A stretch of DNA of 64,000 nt, from positions 169,501 to 233,500 of the forward strand of contig JAWUZG010000330.1 in NCBI GenBank assembly GCA_036785705.1, in the 5' to 3' direction. The DNA comes from Acanthornis magna (lineage: Eukaryota > Chordata > Aves > Passeriformes > Acanthizidae). The number at the start of each line of letters is the position of its first letter. Within the stretch, counting starts at the first letter, position 1. A program made the translations under genes and the position numbers. This document shows, in pieces, positions 1-14,664 of this stretch. The notes beneath the pieces are model-generated. The model ran no database searches and was not told the origin of the DNA. It saw nothing but the letters and a program-made list of their open reading frames with translations.

Positions 1-1276
1 GTGAGATGTGAATCATCAAGACATCTTCAGACATGAACGTGACATGAATACAATTGTGAAAAGCACCATGCAGCCTGGCCTACCCTCCCTTCCTTGCCCT
101 TTTCTGCCCTGTCCTACCTACCCCAGGGGAGCCCAACCCATCCCAAGTTCCCTGCTCTGTACTATAGCTCTATTTTTGCTTGTGACAGAAACTCATTCCA
201 GGGAGATCTCTTTATTTGGGATGCTGATGTAGAAGCATGATGCACAGAGCAAGTCTGGGTCTGACTCAGATAAAAATAAAAGCTGTGGACACACTTGTGA
301 ACACAGTGCTATGGATCTGTTTTATTTTTTTTTGTTTTAGATGAAACAATCCCAGTGAATAAAGAAATTTTTTTGAGTAGCAATTGAGGTCATTTGATTG
401 TAGAATTCATGAAACTACCAGAGCAAATTGTTTAGTCAGTCATATAAATCTCTACAAGGGCTGAGACAAGAGAAGCAAAATTAATCAAACTTATGCCTCA
501 TTATGCATATTTCTCTCTGTAGTAGTTTTCAAAGTTCTTTTGCTGTGCCACAAGAATATTAACTATATAAGTTATGAAATAAATAAATAAAGAAGGTAAA
601 GCCAAAGGCAGGGAGGTGAGGGTGGTGCATGGTAGCTAATGCCAGAATCAAAGCATAGTTCTGTATTTGAAGAAAGATTAGAGACAGACAGTAACATGTT
701 ATTCTCCAAGCTGGAGTCACCCAGAGATGCACATCAATAAAACCAGCATTTACACACACCAAATTACAGACACTGGTACCCTCTTCAATAATTCATCGTT
801 ATGTTTCAAAATGACTGCACGAGATTATTTGGGTTCTATTTTAATTTGCTGGTTAGTAGACACCTCTGTATCATTTAGTTAATTCTCTTCTTTGTTTTCA
901 CTGTGTCTTCAGTGCAAGCACTCTCATTTTCAGCGTTGTCTGTCCAAAGGAGCTTATTGATAAGAGCATTCCCTTTATAGATCACTGTTCATCATCCAGA
1001 ATTATATTTAGTGTAAAATTTGTTAAAGTGCCTCGAATGCTCAACCACACACATATTGATTAAAAGTTATTTCTGATTTCACTCACTTTGTCATGGTCTT
1101 TTTACCCTAACTTTCCTTCTGAGCCATGTGTCTTTGAAAAATGTTAAACACAGGAATAATACTTTAATGTTTAGAGGTTTTCCACTGATTTTTTCTTCAG
1201 ACATTACTAATTCAGTAGATCCATTTAAGTCTTCACCTGTGTTTTTTCTTTTCAAAACATGAAAGCATTTTGAATG

Positions 1277-1347
1277 TAGTTTGTTTGTTAATTTATTTGG
1301 TTTTATTGGCTTTGTTGTTGTTGTTTTGTTTGGTTTGGTTTTTTTAC
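1277..1347 (+). repeat. G/T-rich low-complexity tract
   Basis: The plus strand is almost purely T and G over about 70 bases, built from TTTG, TTG and GGTTT words. It is one of several such tracts in the window and includes part of a spurious 65-codon open frame. Confidence 0.6.
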
Positions 1348-1659
1348 CACCGTATTTTCCTTCTAATACATACGTAAAGACAGAGGTAATGAACTTTTTC
1401 CCTGACTTCTCTAGCAGTCTAATAGCTATTCCTGATATTTTACTGTCATTTCAAAGGCAAAAACCCCTTACTTTTTAAGTATTGATGTATTTAAAACTTC
1501 CCAGTCTTTTGACAATTTAGATAGCTTCAGAAATGCAGTGTTTGTCATATCTCTTGATAAATTGAATGTGAATAAATCTCAGATGAGAATTAGAAATCAG
1601 AACGTTTCAAACCCACTTCCTACAGAAGAAAATTCTGAAATTCTGCCCCGAATCAAATA

Positions 1660-1700
1660 TTTCTTTTCTTTTTCTTTTTCTTTTTTTTTTTTTTTTTCTC
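1660..1700 (+). repeat. (CTTTT)n / poly-T polypyrimidine tract
   Basis: Imperfect CTTTT units run into about 17 consecutive T residues. This is a simple sequence. A decayed retroposon poly-A tail on the minus strand is possible, but no element body is recognisable beside it. Confidence 0.7.
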
Positions 1701-4700
1701 GAAAATGTATTGTTTTGGGGCACTTGGACGGTTTATTTGGTTTGATTTTTTGTTTGTTTTGCTTTGGGGTTTTATCTTTTTTAATTACTTTTTTTTAGGA
1801 CAATACTATTCTACTTCACCTCAGTCGTAAAAGATCTTTTGTTTGAAAGAAAAAATTCGTCACCTGCCTGCCTTCCTACAAGAATCTGAATGTCCAATTT
1901 TTGCCAAATTTGTTCTGTTATTCTTTTTACTTTAAGACCTATACAAATCAGTCTATGTACTCTCACAGTCCTCTAGTGATTAAGCTTAAAGATTTGACTG
2001 TGAGGCCCATGGACTCATAACAGTGTCTTCTGTTAAAGAAATATGAATTCACATGTACTCTCATTAATTCTTCCTGCTGTTTCTTCTTGCCCAGACTGAA
2101 ATTTAATTTCTCCTCCAGTGAAGGTCTAACTGTAAAGGCCTAAGAAGCTCAAAGGTTTATAATGTTCTAAGAAATTCCACAGCTAACAAATGTCAGGTAC
2201 TAATTACTGTTATTTACTGCTAAATTTTGACAGTAAATTTAATAGGAATTGATGGGAAGTGGCGTTTCTCCTTTGAATACTATTTCAAAGAAGCATATTC
2301 ACAGATCAAAACAGTGCTGATAATACCCTTCTGTAGAAAAGTTGTGCTAAATACTCTACCAAATTAACATTGAATTCTAAAACCTGAGGAGGTTTGATCA
2401 ATTTCAGTAACTTATTTTTAAGGTTGAGTTAATTATTATAGGGAGCCAATTTCATTCTTTGGACTTAGTTTTAAGGACAAAATTTTTGACTGTAGTAGCT
2501 CGTAAATGATCCTGTTGAATTTAATTTTGAAAGGGATCCGCCACTTCCTAACTGACTGGTATTAGTAAAACAACCAAAGAGAACTGAGTCTGTGAAGGTA
2601 CTCCCAGATGTTTTCAGTGGTCACTGCCCTGTTTTTAGTAGAAAACCAGGCATTTCAAACTGTTCGGGGGGGGAGAGCCAAATGAGAATTAAGGATTTTG
2701 ATCATCCTGTAGTATAGATTCCTGAAATATATCATTGGACATGATTTGAATAATTTTTAATAAATGACATTGATTACGGCCAGGGATGTTTGTGCAAGCT
2801 GTGCGTAACAATTTGAGAGCAGCTTGTAATTTGTAAATCTCAAAGTCCAGAATGAATCTGAGAAACTTTTCAGTCCACCACTAGCAGATACATGGGTGAT
2901 TTTTTTTCTGGTTATAGTATAAACAATCCAGGAGAAAACCAGGGTTGTTTCAAGGTGGTAGATGGAAGAATTCAGATAACATAGCTGATGAAGGCAGAAT
3001 AATTAGTGCATATGATTAAAGGGGACTTTTCAACTGAGGAGAAACACGGAGAATCCATTTGGTATTTGCAGGAGCTGATTTATGTTTTCACACCTGCTGC
3101 ATGGGACATGAGGAGGCCTGTCCAAAGGCAGGGCATCGTGTTGAGAAAAAATACATTTTTAGATAGTTCTCAGCCTTATAACATCAATGTGGATAAACAG
3201 CTTTTACTGGCTAAATAACACCGTAACATTTTCCACATCCTTTTATTAAATCCAATTAGGAGTGCTGGGTACAAATATGGTCCTTTCATGATGAGAACCT
3301 TGGTGGAAATTGCAAGAAACCCAGTATAATTTCTTCTATGGCCAACTGAGGAAACTTTTCTTTTTCTTTTTTTTAAACATTATGTATTGAAAATAATTTG
3401 ACAGGGGTTTTTAGGGAATATTCAGACAATAATGCTTCTTACATAGGTTCCAATGGAAGAATTCTGGTCATGTGTCTTAAGATTATTATATTAATTCAAA
3501 AATGTGATAGATGTTGCTGAAAAAATGTGAAATAAATATGACAAATTTATACTTTGAGCTATTATGGCTTAACAAATGATCTTTACTTGTTTGGGCAAAT
3601 AGTGTTTTGCATAGAGAGAACTAAATCTTCTATATGACATTTTTAGCTAAGATTTCAAAACAAGCTTGGATTAAATTCCAAGATAGCTAACATGAGTCGG
3701 GGGTTTGAAGTTATATGTACAAAAAGACCCTTGAGAGCCCTGTGGTAAAGAGTTCTGTTATAACCATCTACCTTATATTAGTTTGAAACACATAGCAGAA
3801 TTTAAGAGTTAAGTTAGTTCTGCCATGGTCAAAAATGGTTGTTGTTATTCTTCTACCTGATCTACTACTGTGAAGGTTATATTTTGAAAAACACCAGTAA
3901 ATGTTGCTGTAAAAGTGTCATATTTCACTGTCTGTGAATAGCAATTCTGTCCCATCAAGAGTGTGACATTAGATGTGTGATGGAACTGAGTATGCTTTGA
4001 ATAAATTAACATGAAGAAGTTTGATTCTGGAATGAGGATGCTTCTAGATTAGCTAAGGGATTCCCTGACAAATGGGACACCTCACTGTGAAAAAGAAAAC
4101 ACATATGAATGCAATGTAACATTTTAATATAGTCTTGCCACAGCTATATGTAAAGAACCTCCATTTATTCAGATGACAAAATATTTTCTACAGCCAGTTC
4201 ATTTTCTTTTGATTACAGATCCCAGAAATATGGACCATGGTAAGAAAGGTGTAAAGATTCCCTGTTTTTAATGTGAAGGACTGATTCTGAGCCTGTTTTG
4301 TCCAAATACTGAAAGCTGGATCACTGTCTGCCCTGCTGTGAGCACATTTGTCTGGGCTAAGAATTCCAAGACATATGGATGTGGTACTAACTGCATAGGC
4401 ATGCCGTGTATTCCTGTCTACAAGAAATTGGCATGCTTAAATTGTGCTAATCAGTTTTGGAAATTTTGTGCAGATGAGACAGGGAATATCAAACTAGAAA
4501 GAGAAGACAGTTGATTGTTGGACAGTTGAAATCTCAAAGTGCCTAGTGTCAGTTACTCTAAATTCAGTGAGACATCTTTCTTGCTGATGAAAATGCTGAG
4601 GATGTCAACTACATACAACAAATCCCATGGGGATGTATTACGGAAAATTATGCACATAAATGAGAATTCATTAACCCTGTATATATACTAGTTATTTGGT

Positions 4701-7700
4701 TACTGTAAGGTTATATTGGGGTATTTGGGCATTTACTCTTGCGTGATTTATTTAGCATACTGGCAGGATTGTCAGGAAATTAACAAGTGAATCCCCACAA
4801 TAGATCCAGATGAAGCATCTGGTGGAGTGGGACAACACCCAAGCTAATTGCTATGACAAAGCTAATTTCAGGTTTTGGATAAAGTTATCCAGATATTTTG
4901 CCAAGGCTAAAAACTCAAATACTGAAAGAATTCTAGCAGTTAGGAAGTGATACAGCACAAAAAACTCCCAGGATTCAGTATTTTCCATGACATACTAATA
5001 AGGAGACATAGCTAAGTTTTGAATAAATTTTACTGTATGTAAACTGTTGATTTCTGAAGCTTTGTTGCTCCTTTTAGAAATAAAAATAATTTGTTTATAG
5101 ATATTACTAATTTCCATATCCATAAGTCACAATTCATGACAGGAGACCTGGAAGTAACCTGCGAGGTTTGATGAGCTGGCTAGAAGCAGCTGATGTGAAG
5201 AGAAAAATGTGATTCCAAATAGCAGTGAATAAAAAAAAGGGTCTTGTACACAAATATAGAAGAGTTGTGAAAAACCTAAAAATGTTTTCCTTGGATAAGG
5301 CTGTAAGCAACAGCCACAGCCCAAGTATACACCATCACCTCCTCCCTGATTCTTGATTTCCAAAAGAGAGAAATATTTATATGAGACACAGAGAATAGAT
5401 ATTTTAAACATGTCCCTGATCTAAAGAATTAATTTGCAAGGCTGTGGTTTTTTCACTCCTATTGTGTGATCTAGACACAGCTTCACACATCACAGTGATC
5501 AAAACCATCTATCTCATAGAGAGCAATTATCCAGATCAGCATGATTCCTCTGTTAAAATGAAAATATTTGCTTTGTTCTGAAGGTTTCCTGTAACGTGAA
5601 TTTTAAACATAATGTAAATTCAGAATTTAATTTAGATCTAATTTCCATTTGTTTTTTCAATTTTGCCTACAACACACTCATGCTCTAAGGTACCTGCAGA
5701 TGAGATTTTCTAGAAATAACCTGTAGATCTCTATGTTAAATCTGTGAGTTTGAGCTGATTTTTGTTCTATTTTCCTTTCTAGACAGTCCAATTTTCATTT
5801 AAACATACAAATGCATAACAGTCTTTTACACAAGAAACGTTTTACCAAACCCATGTGATTGCTGCTTCAATGCTATTTATTTGGAGTTAGGCACTAAAGG
5901 GGTTAGGTGCCTTAATTTCAGAAGCAAATAATGCACACAGGACTGTGTAGATCTTTAAACCTTCATTATACATATATTTAGGTTACTGTTTTGTTTTAAA
6001 ACTAGGCTGAGCTGTGAATAAGGAACTAAATACTTTGATGTCTCATCTTCTCATGACAAAGACTGTGATAAGAACTGGGAGAAGCACAGCTTGAGTGCCT
6101 ACCTGCTACAATTACAGGGAGAGCAGGAAATGTCAGGAACAAAAGCTTATGGCTTTAGGTTCATAATCGTGAGGGATGGAGATCAGGTGCTGCAATGAAT
6201 TTTGTCCTCGCCATCACGAAAATGCACTTCAAAACAAATTTGAGACCTAACCCCAAAGTAGAAAGCGGCTGAATAAGTTTCAGAAAAATTCTTACAGCCA
6301 AAATAAATAACATCGCAGTTCTTAATTCATAGACAGAGCCACTGTAATCAAATCAAGACCCAGTTACTTGCTTGTATTTACTTCTGACCAGAGGTGGAGG
6401 CCAATAGCAGGATAAACAGAAGAAAATAAGGCAGATGAAAAAGCCATGGGGTGAAATATATTTTCTGGATTAAACACAGAGCTTCTTTATCTTGTAAAAT
6501 CTATTAACAATTATATACTTTTCTAATCCTTACCCTATACCTAAAATATATAAATTGATTTTGTAGGACAATTAAAATTACATTGATTTAATTTTCTGGT
6601 TTCCTAATGACTTTCATTGTTTTTATTACTAAGTTTAAAATTCCTGAAATGAGTCTTGTCTTAGTTTTTTTCCATATTATTAGATGAAGATTTTTAACTT
6701 ACAATAAATAATTTCCAAGAGCTGAAGTGAGGATGAAGCAGAAAGAAGTAGGATTAAAGAAATAAATTTGTTATTTCTTCTACTTATAGCTTCAAACATT
6801 GTGGATAATCCTGTTTCTTCACTCTCACTACAAAGCAAAAGGTAGACTACCAACAATGTTACAAAGTTTTCAAGTGTAATAGTGAAATAGAACTGTTAAG
6901 CCATTTATCACAAAGAAGTAGAAAAACACTAATAGACAGCAAACCTAGAGACACTGTGATATCTTAGAAAACTAGAGATTTATTCAAAATTGTTGCAAAG
7001 GTATTAGAGGGTCCCAATGTGTCAGAGTTAAGCAGAAGGAGTTGCATTATGCATGATCCCTTCATTGTAAGAGGTTTCAAAATTGGCACTTCTTTAGTTG
7101 CTAACACAATTGGTTTGTGGATCTGTCACCTTGGGTCTGCTGAAAGCAAGCCATGGAGAAATCTTCATGTGATTTTACAGCAGGAGTCGGGAAGAACCGC
7201 TTAAATTGTAATTGTGCGTACAACAACGCAAACAATGATCTTACATCCACTATGATGAGCTGCCCCGTGTAATTTCAGCTATGAATAGGCTACCCTGTCT
7301 CCTTTCCTTTACCTGATCCTGATTATCCTGATGATAATTTGGAATATAGGTATGGAGACAAATGCCACTATAGCTTTAGAAAGGAAATCTAAGCTGGTTT
7401 TTTCTCCAGGAAAACAGTGACAAAAAGCCTGCTTTTTACAGATGTCCCGCTGGGCTTTCTTTCCAGGGCTGCCCCATATCTCCTATGACCAGTTTGCCCT
7501 CTAGTGAAGCAACCTGCCAGGCATGGAGCACTCATACAAATAAATGCACTGCAAAACACCTTTAGAAGAAAGCAGGAGTTCCCTCCCACCCCTCTCTGAA
7601 TACCTCAGAAGGGAGATCGAGAGTCAACAGTGGGAATTCACACTGAAAGACGCAGGAAAAACAAGCTGGGTAGCAGTATTTCTCAGTTACTCCCATTCCC

Positions 7701-8386
7701 TGTTACGGTGTTTTCCAATAAAAAAAAGAAAATATTTGCTTCCAAAAAGCAAAGGGGGAGGGGAATGCAAGAGGAGGATCTTATGCCTTTCCTGATTTTG
7801 ACGTCTTCAAGTTAAATTATCTGGTCCCAGAATATTTTTTCACCTTTTGTGAACATGGCAGATGTCATCAGATGAATTTTACAGTAGAAGTTGTTTAATG
7901 AAGAAATCTGTGTTTCAGGTGTTGCATAAGATTACCTCACTCAATAAACAGGCAATGATAGGTAAATTTTCCACATTAGGTAGGTGGAGAATATGTAATA
8001 GATAAGTGGGTCTCATGAAATTTTACTGCATAGAAGATGTAACACTTTACTCTGTGATGTGCTTGATTTGTAGAAACCTCCACCTTGCACCCTACACAGA
8101 ATAAACAATGTCTCCTTTCTAAACCAGACTCTGTGTCTCTGTTTAGAGAGTTCCTAATATTGGCAACAGTTTTAGGTAGCTAACATACACATACTTTCCT
8201 GCTCTCTGTACTGGACAATTCCTCTGCTGTTCCAAACATAGAGCAAGGTATTCTTGAGGGTAAATCTAGATTTGTTGCATTAAAGAATTTGATGAAATTA
8301 CTTTTAGTTTAGAAATGAAACATTTTCTTAGAAGTTCAGTTTTCATGAGTTCCAGTCTTGGGCCCCCACCCCTGCCCAGTTTTATT

Positions 8387-8388
<2 letters not shown>

Positions 8389-8425
<37 letters not shown>

Positions 8426-8450
8426 ACACAAACACATATATATATATACA
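8389..8450. repeat. (CA)n plus (TA)n microsatellite
   Basis: About 22 CA dinucleotides with a few interruptions (8389-8432) are followed by a short alternating TA run (about 8436-8449). The compound dinucleotide structure is read directly. It encodes the artefactual THTHTH run of a 60-codon open frame and is likely to vary in length between individuals. Confidence 0.92.
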
Positions 8451-9145
8451 CATATTTACAAAATAAGGCTATTCTGTCACCTAGAGCAGCAAAATGATCT
8501 TGTCAAATCATATAAGTAAAATCCATGAAGTCACCAGGACAATTGGTTATATTTAAGTATTTAAGTATATAAATATATATGTGTCTATATAGGTTAGATC
8601 TTGTCTTGCAGCTTACCCAAGCTGATGGTATATCAAATCACTTAATGATCCTTTTTATTTTAATTTTCCCATTCTAAATCAACACTGGAAGCTATTAAAG
8701 GTGTTTTCTTGCACACTTCTGGCTTTCTCACTATAACTCACCACTGACATTACCTGTGTAGCAAATGCCATCAGAAATGTCAAGACCCTTTAACTTTGCA
8801 TTCTGATTTATGCTAGACAGGAGGCTGAACCACCTAGAGTTATTTTTATCCTCCTAGATTCAAACAATTTTTTTCCTTTGTACAAGTCATGTGCTTCTTA
8901 TCAGAGAAGCAGACACACAATAAGGATATTTTTTGTAATTCTGTAAAAAAGAAATTACTTTTCTTGCCAATCCAAAGCAAATCAATGAAAATGACACAAA
9001 GAAAACAGGAGAGGTAGTTTAAAAATTTCTAGCAAATCCTTATCAACTTTTCAGATCTCTCAAACTTTCTTAAAATGAGGAAATTTCCAAGATTGCATTC
9101 TCACAACATAAATGCCACTGGGCTTACCTTCAAGTAATTTTAAGT
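8451..9145. other. Unique AT-rich DNA, nothing recognised
   Basis: No open frame of note, no repeat homology and no RNA gene seen between the two microsatellites. Confidence 0.5.
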
Positions 9146-9204
9146 CATATACATATACATATACATACACATACACATACACATACATATACACATATAC
9201 ACAT
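9146..9204. repeat. (CATATA/CATACA)n simple repeat
   Basis: Hexanucleotide-like CATATA and CATACA units alternate for about 60 bases. Interruptions show it is an imperfect, older microsatellite. Confidence 0.85.
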
Positions 9205-9878
9205 CTGTTACATATTATATTTGATACTATACTGATATTGACTTAATCAGCTTATACTTTGAGATAATGGTTGTGATACAGATGTGCTGTGTGCTGACTT
9301 CTACTCGGTGTCTTGCCCAATCACTAACTCTTTCTCTTCTGGCAGACATTCTTCTGAGTGTTAAATAAATAATGACTAATGTTAAACCATGATAAGATAT
9401 ATTCTACAATATCCTAGACTTTTTTCCCCTAATTATTAAATTCTTTCCAATATTGGTAAAGATACCTTATAATCTGAAAATTGGAATACTCAAGAGGACC
9501 TCAAATGACCTGAAAGATTAAAGCACTATGATCTGGAGATTCTCTCACATAATATTTCAGAATTTACTAATAACTCTTCCTTTCCATTGTAAATGTTATT
9601 TTATTTAGAATTCATTTATTTCTGTGTAGTCTATTTCAAAACATTATTTTTATTTTCATGTAAGTAGTCTCATTCCCTTAACAACTTAACCAAACATTTT
9701 CTTGACTCATTTACTTTGCCCCAGTTCTACAGGTTTCTTCTCACATTTCAATATCTTCATTCTTCAGTTTCTTTTCTCATTTCCTCTCAATTTCCTTCAG
9801 ATCTGTTCCACTCCAACTATATCATCAGACTTATTCCTTCTCTACCTTAATTTTCCCATACTAGTGGTAAATTGATAT

Positions 9879-10105
9879 TAGAATCATAGGGTGGTTTGGA
9901 TTGGAAGGGACCTTAAAGCTCATCTCATTCCACCCCTTGCCATGAGCAGGGACACCTTCCGCTAGACCAGGTTGCTCCAAGTCTCATCGAACGTGACCTT
10001 GAACACTTCCATGGATGGGGCATCCACAGCTTCTCTGGGGAACTTATTCCCATGCCTCACCACCCTCACAGGAAGGAATTTCTTCCTAGTAACTGATCTG
10101 TTCTC
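9879..10105 (-). mobile_element. CR1 LINE fragment, 3' end (minus strand)
   Basis: On the plus strand this reads as the reverse complement of the avian CR1 3' region. It opens with the GAATCATAG terminal repeat, followed by the GGTTTGGATTGGAAGGGACC block, the CAGGGACACCTTCC / CTAGACCAGGTTGCTC block, GGGGCATCCACAGCTTCTCT and the CTCACCACCCTCACAGG block. All are hallmarks of the CR1 3' tail. The copy is 5'-truncated to about 225 bp, as most avian CR1 copies are. A 68-codon open frame crossing it (9972-10178) is part of the repeat and not a gene. Confidence 0.93.
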
Positions 10106-13100
10106 CAGAGCAGCAGGAATGTTACATACTTTGGAACTTAGTCAGATCAATGAAGAAATTATTCATACTCAAAATTAGTATTCACTTAATCATATCATTA
10201 ACATATAGTACAGGTGAAAACCTTGTCCTTTCAGAAATATGGTAGTCAGAAGTTCAGGGTGGTAATAATCCTTAGGGATGTACACACAAGAAAAAAAATA
10301 TGCTGATTAATACTGCTATTGAGCTTGTTTCTACCTCGGGTAAACAGTTAAATATTAATCAGAAAATATTGTCACACTTTCTGTAGTTGTGGTTTTCAAG
10401 GCTGAGCAGTTTTCATCCTCCCTATGATCAAGAGATATATGGAGACAGGCCACATAGGCACAGTGAGAAGTCAGAAGCAATCCAAATTACTATTTGAAAT
10501 TTCTGTATGCTTTTTAGACTACACTCTAGCAAAGGACTATCTGAGCAGGGTGTCCTATTAGGGAGATGTGTACCTCTGATGCACCTTTACAGGATATTTC
10601 AGACTGGGGAGGCAGAGCAGGTCAGTGAAACACCATCACAGTAGCTCCCTGAAGGCAGAGAAGCTATTAATGATTCTATATTAGTGCCACAAACAGCAGC
10701 AGCTATGGCAAAGGCTGAGATCTGCACATTTTCTGTGCAACTATTTGAAGTAACAGAGACACATCCCTGTGATGCCAAACATTGAAGCCTTCTGTGTCCA
10801 AAACTTCAGCTTTGGTATCTAGCTGTTTTGTGTAAAGATTTGTTTTCCTTACATATTTAATCAGGCATAATCTGTTATGGACTATGCTGGTAAACTATAG
10901 GTCTATTAGCTATTGAAGGTTTGCTCCAGAAACAAAAAACATACCAGGTTTATCATTGTGCTTGGAGGACAAAAATAGCTGCACATACTGAAACTGCCAA
11001 GGGCTGCGAGAGCAGCACTGGGGTCAGGATAACTAACTCCCAACAGCTGTTGAAACACTCTCCACATGTGTACTAACAGCATGCCAGGATGCCAAACATC
11101 ATGGGGAAATGACAATAAATAGGGTTACCTGTCAGCTTTTTAATTTTCATGTGTATCATGGCCTTTCTGCTCCTTTTTATACTATAGGATTCTAGTCAGG
11201 TGTTTTTTCTTCAATAGAGCATATATGAGAGCTGACTGAAAAAATATTTTTTAAATTATTCATGTTTGTTACAGACTAATCAGGTTGTATATGTTCAGAC
11301 TATTTCCCATTAAATTACAGAACTGGTAGTTGGCTATTATGGTGATGAGCAAATTATAATGTCCAAATATTTTTAATTGTTGTGGGTTTTTCTCCCAGCA
11401 TTAGATAGAAAAGTTTAATTCTGTTTCATAGAGGAAAAATTCGGGCTGTTTTCACAAGAATTCATATTTCAGGAATATAAACATATTAACACCACCTAAA
11501 GTGAAAGGAACGTGGCTGTGTTCTGAGAATCAAAAAAATTTCTATGGCATTTACAAGATAAGCAAATAACTAACCCCAGTGATTCTTTCACAGCTTATTC
11601 TAAATAAATTTATTTAAGGTCAGTTTATGAAGTCACTAATGAAAAAATAGTTGTTTTTCTTAAATGCAAAATACTAAGTGGTAGATTGAGAATAATTAGG
11701 AAAGTACTTAAGTCTTTTGAAGTTCTTGGGAAATTTTAAAAAGTTCCTGGCCTTAAAGTGAGTTGTTTAGCAAGAGTATATTAAAGTTCATTAGGACCAG
11801 TAAAGAAAAGCAGTGAAACCTTAGAAAAGAATAAGCGTAAATGATAAAATAGCTAAATAGAGTGTTATTGAGAATAAAAATACGTAATTTTGTTTTCAGT
11901 GAACAGAAACCCTGAGATCTAGGAGAAATTAGAGAAAGAAGAATATAATTTGGTTTTAAATCCAAACTAACGTGATTGAAAACAGAACATTTAAAGGGTA
12001 AATTTATTTCCATGTGAGTAGAATAAACCATGACTTTTGCTTAAGCAGAAACAGCCTGGGTAAAAGTGACAGAGCGTATTCCCTGGGAAAACACCCCCAT
12101 AAAATAAAGAAGAAAGGTTCGAAAAGAAATCCAGCATGTATTAAATCTACATAATATGTTACATTTAGAACTCTGATATTAATCACTGCAATCTTATTTG
12201 TTAGTGTGATGCAAAAATTAATTTTAAAATTACTTGTGTTGTAGAGGAAAGCAGACAAAAAGCCAATAGATGTTGTTATACCTCAGGCCAGGTTATACAT
12301 GATTGCTAGAGTTTCAAAAGGAATGTTATTATTATCTAAATTGGACTGTCCAGTCCTCTAAGAAAAAAAAAAAAAGGAAGCACTATAAAATGTTATAACA
12401 ATTTTGCAACAAAACATTAAGAATTAAATATTTTTTCATTTAATTCACGACCTGCAGTCCTTCCTATATGAGGCAGAAAAAGAAAAACAACTTTCAGAAA
12501 CATGTTCTGTTCTTCTAAATATCCTAAAGAGAATGTTGTGTTTAAGCAGTCTTGAAAGGTAACTCTTTGCCCTTCTTATCCTTTATACTCACTCCCTTCA
12601 ATTGTCCTTATCCTTGTCCTCTTAATTTCCTTGATTTCTTTATTCCTGTCTCTCTTCTTTAGTGAACCCTGGATTACACAATGTCGGGACTTGTGTGATT
12701 CAGTACTAGATCATGTAGTGACCAGAAATACCTTCCTCCCAATTCTGTTTCTGTAATAGTGTGTCTCTTCTCTGGCAATCTTATCTGAACCATTTTTGTT
12801 GGGTTTATTTTTCAAGTGATATTTGTTTTCTGAGGCTGACAAGTGTTGAAGCATGAACCTTGCTTAAGTGAAATCTGTCCGCTAGCTGAAAATCCTTCTG
12901 GAATGCCCAAAGGATAGGCTTTGTTATTGTGGACACTTCAGGAAAAGTGTTCAGTAAGATTTTGGGCAAAATACTGAGGGTTTCTTCTCTTGCTAAATGT
13001 AGATTCTTTACATAAAGCAAACGTATGAGATTTTAGCACAAATATGCAGCAGATTCTGGGCACAGAGAAACATGTCAGTAGCAAATTCCTTCACTTACTG

Positions 13101-14628
13101 CATTTCAGAGCCAGGTAAGTACATTTATTACTTAATGAGGTATAGTATTAGGTAAGTCTTTAAAAGACCCACAAGCATTTGAATCTCTATGCTGTTTCTA
13201 TACTCTGACCTTTGAAGCCACTAGACCTTAGCTCCACTGGAACAGAGGAGACAAAAAACAGGCACTACCTGCAGGAACCCAGTGACAAACATTTTTATCA
13301 GGATTTAATTAGATTTTTCTCATTGCACATGAGGATTCAATATGCTTTTCATATTATACTGTATTAAAGGACTTGGTTTTCATGAGCTCAAGAGATTTCT
13401 GTGGGGCAGTACATCATCACTCGGGGGCAGTAGGAAATTAAGAAAAGCATCTGAAGCATGTAGAGTCCTCCATATGTAGATGATATTTTAAATAAGTAAT
13501 TTATCATTTGATATATGGATTTCCACTGTTATTCTTCAGGTTGCCATACCGACACCAGAGCTAACCTCACTTCTCAATTAGTATATCTAACATGACTCTT
13601 GAAATCTGTGCCAGCAATGCAGGAAAATATAAAGCAGAATAATGCTAAGAACTCCATCTTTTATCACCACTGCAGGGCCACATCACCAGAATCAATGAAA
13701 GTCAGTATGATCAAGCTCTCATATCAGTGCGGTAAAAAAACTATACTGCCACAGGAAGATCTGCACACACAAAATTTATTATTTTATGCCTATGGGAAGA
13801 TATTTTATTTGGCTTGTTTTTTCCCTTAAGAACAGTGACAGATTGAAGCTACACTGGAGCCAATTCTAATAGAAATATTTTTCATATATCCATTTCTTAA
13901 ACAAAAACAATACACTCTTAAGAACTTCAGGTGTCTTTCTGGTTATGCACAAAATGCTTATCAATAACATCTACTGTAGGTTAATATTGAAGCTCCAAAT
14001 GTCCTTACTAGGATGTGGGTTTTAAGTACTGCTAGTGGATTACAGTCATATGTTCTCTAGGTACACACGCCTTGTATTTGATATATTCCATCCCTGGACA
14101 CTGCTGTAGATTCTTCATCCCTGTCTTATTTGTAAGCTGAGTCTTGGTGACACAGTTTCATGGCTCTATTCTTTTCTCACACACAGTCTGGCTACTATTT
14201 TGCTGAGTCAAAATTCAATTAGAGGTGGATGAGTCATGAGAAAAATTGAAATTCAGGCATTATCAGACAGACATAGAAACCTATGCTGAAGATCCATTAA
14301 AGTAAGTGGAAAAACTCTCAAAGGACTTTGGCTGTATTCAATTAAAACTTAATTATAACTAATTGAGTACTCCCAAAGAAGTTTTAGTTCACTAAGGATT
14401 TAGGGAGTGAACAAACATGTCTGCCGATGAAGTCTGTCTTTATTACTGCTATGATCTCTTTCTAGCACAGTGCTCCCTGGCAGGCTGTTGTGACACTGCT
14501 TCTCCATCGATTTGCCACTTAAATTAATAATTTCCTAGAAAAACCAAAATTTTTATAATTTGCATGGCACTCTCACAAAATATTACGCCTTGTCTTTTGC
14601 TTTTAAAGTACATATATCAAATAAAACT

Positions 14629-14664
14629 AGTGGAACCAGGAGTGGAACCAGGAGTGAAACCAGG
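14629..14664. repeat. 12-bp unit repeated three times
   Basis: The unit AGTGGAACCAGG occurs twice exactly and a third time with one change (AGTGAAACCAGG), head to tail. It is a small tandem expansion in otherwise non-repetitive DNA. Confidence 0.92.

Larger units (their letters stand above)
1..8388. other. AT-rich non-coding DNA, no gene seen
   Basis: No open frame here exceeds about 95 codons and none resembles a known protein. I see no CR1 or LTR homology. A pyrimidine-rich patch lies near 60-140, a G/T-rich run at 1277-1347 and a polypyrimidine run at 1660-1700. The rest is unique-looking AT-rich sequence. Conserved regulatory elements could be present but cannot be told apart without cross-species alignment. 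Confidence 0.6.

Noticed and set aside
5887..5915. Small inverted repeat (AGGCAC... / ...AGGTGCCT)
   Set aside because: Arms of about six bases. Too short for a structured RNA or terminator, and eukaryotic context gives no reason to expect one.
8389..8432. Regular CA repeat checked as a CRISPR-like or minisatellite array
   Set aside because: Dinucleotide microsatellite with no spacers.
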